Positions 60,658-64,000 of a stretch of 64,000 nucleotides of DNA are shown piece by piece (position 1 is the stretch's first letter; each line of letters begins with the position of its first letter). The notes beneath the pieces are model-generated. The model ran no database searches, was not told the origin of the DNA, and saw only the letters and a list, made by a program, of their open reading frames with translations. Source of the stretch: Donghicola tyrosinivorans (GTDB lineage Bacteria; Pseudomonadota; Alphaproteobacteria; Rhodobacterales; Rhodobacteraceae); contig NZ_PVTQ01000007.1 in assembly GCF_003003355.1 (NCBI RefSeq), positions 159,587-223,586 of the forward strand. The letters run 5' to 3'. The position numbers were made by a program, and so were the translations under genes.

Positions 60658-61665
60658 TCAATCCAGATGCCGTGAGGTTGGCAGGATCACCAGGCCAAGC
60701 CGGTCTTTCAGCCAGCCATAAAGCCCGCGCTTGTCGATCAGCATGACCGCTATCGCACTTGCCCCCATCAGCATCAGATACCACGCACCCCAATCAGAAG
60801 CGATTTCCCGCAGGGCGAAAAAGACGATCACTCCAAGGATTGGCCCCTCAATCGTACCGATCCCGCCGATAACGACGATAAAGATCACAAACGCTGTCCA
60901 GTCGTTCAGGCTAAAGGCCGCATCCGGCGTGATCCGCAGCTTTTGCAGAAAGAAAAAGCTGCCCGCCAAAGCGGTGAAGGCCGCAGTCACGATGTAGATC
61001 AGAACCTTGACCCGCTGGGTGTTGACGCCAAGGGTCTCGACCGCCAGTTCGCTATCGCGGATCGCTGCCAAGGCCAGACCCCAGCGCGACCGCAGCAACA
61101 GCCAGACAAACAGCACTGACGATATCCCGATGGCGAAGGACGTGTAATACATTGTCATTTCCATCACCTGACGGCGGCCCATTGCCCGAACGACCTGAGC
61201 GGGCAATGAGATACCCGAGCCACCGCCCAGCGCCGCGATCTGAGCCGCCAACAGGCGAAACACCTCGGCGATGACCCATGTGCCTATTGCGAAATAGGCT
61301 CCGTTCAGGCGAAAGGCGATCCCTGCCGTCGGCACGGCAATTAGCCCCGTCAGCAATGCTGCAAGACCCATGGCAGGAAGCACAGGAATGCCCGCAAAGA
61401 CCGTCAGCGCAAAGAAGAGATAGCCCCCGAGGCCCACAAAAGCCTGCTGCCCGACCGAGACCAACCCCGTGTAGCCCGCCAGAAGGTTCCACATCTGGGC
61501 AAGGGCCAGATAAGCAAAAACCTCCATCAAAAGACGCAGGTCGGCGCGGCCTGCCCACCAAGGGGCAGCGGCCAGCACCAGCACGGCGACAGCCAGACAA
61601 GCGGTAGGCAGAAAGCGGATAACCAAGGGCGCGGATGTCACGATGTCCAGATCACGTGTTGCCAT
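60658..61665 (-). CDS. Branched-chain-type amino acid ABC transporter permease (LivM)
   Basis: 335 residues. LivM pattern: MWNLLAGYTGLVSVGQQAFV, NGAYFAIGTWVIAEVFRL, and the EAA-like loop RSRWGLALAAIRDSELAVET. About eight to ten membrane helices. Last of four ABC genes; starts 1 base after livH. The encoded system probably imports an amino-acid-like substrate for the adjoining catabolic genes. Confidence 0.92.
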   Translation of the reverse strand: MATRDLDIVTSAPLVIRFLPTACLAVAVLVLAAAPWWAGRADLRLLMEVFAYLALAQMWNLLAGYTGLVSVGQQAFVGLGGYLFFALTVFAGIPVLPAMGLAALLTGLIAVPTAGIAFRLNGAYFAIGTWVIAEVFRLLAAQIAALGGGSGISLPAQVVRAMGRRQVMEMTMYYTSFAIGISSVLFVWLLLRSRWGLALAAIRDSELAVETLGVNTQRVKVLIYIVTAAFTALAGSFFFLQKLRITPDAAFSLNDWTAFVIFIVVIGGIGTIEGPILGVIVFFALREIASDWGAWYLMLMGASAIAVMLIDKRGLYGWLKDRLGLVILPTSRHLD

Positions 61666-61666
61666 G

Positions 61667-62533
61667 TCACTTCACCACTTTCGGCATCAATCCGGTGGGC
61701 CGGATGATAAGGATCAGAAGAAAGGCCAGATGCCCCGCAAGGATCTGATAGCCCGCATCAATTTGGGCCCCGATGGATTGGGCCACCCCAAGTATGACGC
61801 CCTCCAGCAGCGTGCCCCAAAGGTTCCCCAGCCCGCCGATAATGACGGCCTCGAAGGCGAACAGCAGACGTGCAGGTCCGGCAGCGGGATCAAAGTTGGT
61901 CTTCATGGCCAACCAAATCCCAGCGACCCCCACCACGACCGAGGCCAGCGCAGTGGCGACCGCGAAAGTATGCGCACGATTGCCGCCCATCAGGGGCAGT
62001 ATCTCTGGGTCATCAGAGGTTGCCCGCAGCATCCGCCCCATTGCCGTGTGGTAGAACACCCACTGCAGCGCCGCGATGACACCGACCGCCGTCAGGAACA
62101 TCAGCAGAGGCAACAAGCCGATGGCCAGTTCTTGCCCCAGCGGGATCGAGGAGGTCTCGAACCAGCCGGTAGCCAGCTTCTGGCTGTCGGCAGAAAAACC
62201 CTCCAGCAGCGCGTTCTGGATAATGATCGACATGCCAAAGGTGACCAGCACCGGAGGCAGAATGTCTTTTCCCAAGACGCGGTTCAGCAGCAGGTTCTGG
62301 TTCAGATAGCCGCCAGCAGCCATCAGGACAATCACCAGAAAAACCCCCAACGCGGGCGGCAGGCCCAATCCCACGATGAAGAACAGGATTGCATACGCCC
62401 CGACCACGATGAAATCTCCGTGGGCGATATTGATAAAACGCATCACACCGAACATCAGGCTTAGACCCGCCGCGAACAGTGCATAGAGGCCGCCCAGCAG
62501 CACGCCTTGCACCAAAGCATTCACCCAAATCAT
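61667..62533 (-). CDS. Branched-chain-type amino acid ABC transporter permease (LivH)
   Basis: 288 residues from MIWVNALVQGVLLGGLYALF. LivH blocks: GLSLMFGVMRFINIAHGDFI, TAMGRMLRATSDDPEILPLM-like (HTAMGRMLRATSDD), FEAVIIGGLGNLWGTLLEG. Starts 4 bases after livF. An ATG at 62563 inside livF is less likely. Confidence 0.92.
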   Translation of the reverse strand: MIWVNALVQGVLLGGLYALFAAGLSLMFGVMRFINIAHGDFIVVGAYAILFFIVGLGLPPALGVFLVIVLMAAGGYLNQNLLLNRVLGKDILPPVLVTFGMSIIIQNALLEGFSADSQKLATGWFETSSIPLGQELAIGLLPLLMFLTAVGVIAALQWVFYHTAMGRMLRATSDDPEILPLMGGNRAHTFAVATALASVVVGVAGIWLAMKTNFDPAAGPARLLFAFEAVIIGGLGNLWGTLLEGVILGVAQSIGAQIDAGYQILAGHLAFLLILIIRPTGLMPKVVK

Positions 62534-62537
62534 CAAG

Positions 62538-63242
62538 CTACACCCCCATTCCGAAATAAGCATGCGCGATCTGTTCGCGCGTCAGGCTGTGCGGTGTTCC
62601 GGTCAGGGTCACGCGGCCTTCCATAAAACAGTAAATCCGGTCGGCCACGGCCATGGCCTGACCGACATCCTGTTCCACCACAATGATCGAGGTTCCACGG
62701 GCACGGATGTGCGGCACGGCCGGGTAGATGTCCTTGATGATCTTGGGCGCCAGCCCGAGGCTGATTTCGTCGCAGAGCAGCAGCTTGGGGTTGGACATCA
62801 ACGCCCGCCCGATCGCCACCATCTGCTGTTGCCCCCCAGACAGGGCCGTACCCGGATTGTGCCGCTTTGCGACAAGATCAGGGAACAGCGTATAGACGGC
62901 CTCCAACGTCCACGGGCCGGACAGCTTGCCCGCGGCGCCGATCATCAGGTTCTCTTCCACCGTCAGCGAGCGGAACAGACGCCGTCCTTCGGGAACCATC
63001 GCCAGACCTGCCTTATGGATCGCGTCCCCCGCCAGACCTGCAATGGGCTGGCCGTCAAAGGTGATCGTCTGGCCTTTGGACGGGTGCAGACCCGTCAGGG
63101 TGCGCAAAAAGGTGGACTTGCCCGCCCCGTTGGCCCCGATGACGGCAACGGTCTCGCCCTCGTCCATCGTGAAATCGACACCGAACAAGGCCTGAAAGTC
63201 CCCGTAGTGCGCCGTGAGGTTTTGTGTCTCAAGCAACGTCAT
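62538..63242 (-). CDS. ABC transporter ATP-binding protein (LivF)
   Basis: 234 residues. Walker A VIGANGAGKSTFLRTL, Q-loop near LAMVPEGRRLFRSLTVEENL, signature ALSGGQQQMVAIGRAL, Walker B LLLCDEISLGLAPK. The MVPEGR-x-LF block identifies LivF-type ATPases. Overlaps livG by 14 bases. Confidence 0.93.
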   Translation of the reverse strand: MTLLETQNLTAHYGDFQALFGVDFTMDEGETVAVIGANGAGKSTFLRTLTGLHPSKGQTITFDGQPIAGLAGDAIHKAGLAMVPEGRRLFRSLTVEENLMIGAAGKLSGPWTLEAVYTLFPDLVAKRHNPGTALSGGQQQMVAIGRALMSNPKLLLCDEISLGLAPKIIKDIYPAVPHIRARGTSIIVVEQDVGQAMAVADRIYCFMEGRVTLTGTPHSLTREQIAHAYFGMGV

Positions 63243-63873
63243 CGACAGAAATTCCCATGTAGATTTCCTGAACCAGCGGATCGGCCATCACCTGTTTCGG
63301 TGGGCCAGAGGCGACGATTTTGCCGAAATCGATCACCATGATCCTGTCCACCACCGCCAGCAGGGCGTGAATGATATGCTCAATCCAGATCAAAGTGACA
63401 CCACTGGCGTGAATGTCCTTGATGGTGGCAACCAACTGGTGGCATTCGGCCTCGGTCAGGCCACCGGCGATTTCATCCAGCAACAGCAGTTCTGGCCCCG
63501 TGGCCAGCGCCCGCGCCAATTCAAGTCGCTTGCGTTCCAGCAGCGTCAGGGACGAGGCCAGCCGGTTCGCTTTCGGCAACAGACCCGTGCGCGCCAGAAT
63601 ATCCCGACAGGCCGCTTTGCTGTCCTTAAATCCCGCATTGCCAAAGGATGCCGCCGTCAGCAGGTTCTCATAAACGGTCATCCCAACGAAAGGGTGCGGG
63701 ATCTGGAATGATCGCGCGATCCCAGCGTGACAGCGGTGCGCCGCACGGGTTGCGGTGATGTCGTGCCCCTTGAAGGTGATCGTACCGGACGAGGGCGTCA
63801 GCGCCCCGCCGATTAGATTGAACAGCGTCGATTTGCCAGCACCGTTCGGTCCGATGATCCCCAAGGCCTGCCT
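63229..63873 (-). pseudogene. 5'-truncated LivG-type ABC ATPase
   Basis: The reading frame retains Walker A (GIIGPNGAGKSTLFNLIGG), the signature region (LTLLERKRLELARALATGP) and Walker B (LLLLDEIAGGLTEAE) with the LivG C-terminus. It lacks the roughly 30-40 N-terminal residues that normally precede Walker A. Codons RQALGII at its 5' end abut a TGTAATGACCCAGCG sequence that belongs to an IS element. The only in-frame start nearby is a TTG at 63864. Function as an ATPase is doubtful, and the native promoter is cut off. Confidence 0.82.
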
Positions 63874-64000
63874 GTAATGACCCAGCGTTTTCTGCTCAGT
63901 TAGGCCGTTAGTCTGAATGCCTCGGCAGGCGTGCGCATGGCAAGGGCCTGATGAGGACGACGGTTATTGTAAAAACTGATCCAGTCGCCGATGACGCGTG
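63873..64000 (-). mobile_element. Right end of an IS3-family insertion sequence (continues beyond window)
   Basis: From about 63873 the sequence TGTAATGACCCAGCG reads like an IS terminal repeat (TG...CA ends), followed by the 3' end of a transposase gene. It interrupts livG. The left end and target duplication lie outside the window. Confidence 0.75.
63900..64000 (-). CDS. IS3-family transposase OrfB, C-terminal fragment
   Basis: Reading the minus strand from 63998 gives 32 residues to a TAA at 63902-63900, including VIGDWISFYNNRRPHQALAM and RTPAEAFRLTA. This is the standard end of the rve integrase core of IS3-type OrfB (the DW..FYN..RPH.AL...TP.E motif). It is partial because the window ends; it is too short to assign a subgroup. 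Confidence 0.85.
   Translation of the reverse strand, partial: RVIGDWISFYNNRRPHQALAMRTPAEAFRLTA

Noticed and set aside
1..64000. CRISPR arrays, tRNA and rRNA genes, prophage
   Set aside because: No regularly spaced repeats, no cloverleaf-type sequences, and no phage structural genes were recognised. XerC is the chromosomal dimer-resolution type, not an integrase.

Overview
The window is a GC-rich bacterial chromosome segment from a marine-type alphaproteobacterium, most likely a Roseobacter-group member of the Rhodobacteraceae. This rests on the gene content: phosphatidylcholine synthase next to xerC, ruvCAB with alphaproteobacterial-style sequences, an imelysin iron cluster, TRAP transporters and a DUF1127 protein. 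It also rests on a perfect GTTC-N7-GTTC LexA box, a perfect TTGAT-N4-ATCAA Fnr-type box, and a hairpin plus GAGGTATTTTTGCC element that I recall as common between genes in this group. No rRNA, tRNA or CRISPR was recognised. No attachment site or replication origin was seen.

Layout. 1-10 kb: SH3 protein, parC, a MocR regulator divergent from a PNPOx-like flavoprotein, mscL, ald with its divergent Lrp regulator, and the ruvC-ruvA-ruvB operon. 10-20 kb: DUF1127, prmA, an MFS transporter divergent from a YeeE/TsuA-type sulfur permease with an Fnr box between them, a LysR regulator, priA, and the DUF484-xerC-pcs run. 20-27 kb: ileS, a group III truncated haemoglobin, the ycjX-GNAT-ycjF operon and truA. 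27-33 kb: a six-gene iron operon (imelysin, bfd, bfr, di-haem DUF1111 protein, second imelysin, DUF1513 protein). 33-41 kb: a degenerate GT51 transglycosylase, a PhoX-family phosphatase, and an SOS-controlled imuB-dnaE2 mutagenesis cassette without imuA.

The right third is more accessory. 41-47 kb holds a LysR/epimerase pair, a type I GAPDH, a DUF1537 acid-sugar kinase divergent from an apionate-oxidoisomerase-like dehydrogenase, and a ProC-like protein. 47-52 kb is a TetR-controlled operon with a complete TRAP transporter, an alpha/beta hydrolase and a DUF3237 protein. 52-55 kb is one 885-residue protein that fuses an adenylation domain, a carrier domain and a membrane acyltransferase. It looks like a self-contained machine that activates an acid and passes it to an acceptor at or beyond the membrane, and it is the best candidate here for an undescribed system.

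55-64 kb is a catabolic island resembling part of an ectoine-utilisation (eut/doe) cluster: an Lrp regulator, a PLP lyase, an M24 hydrolase, an EutA-like protein, an FAD oxidoreductase and a branched-chain-type ABC transporter. Its Lrp-PLP promoter carries three copies of one 12-mer. The first ABC ATPase gene has lost its 5' end to an IS3-family insertion sequence at the window edge, so uptake may be impaired.
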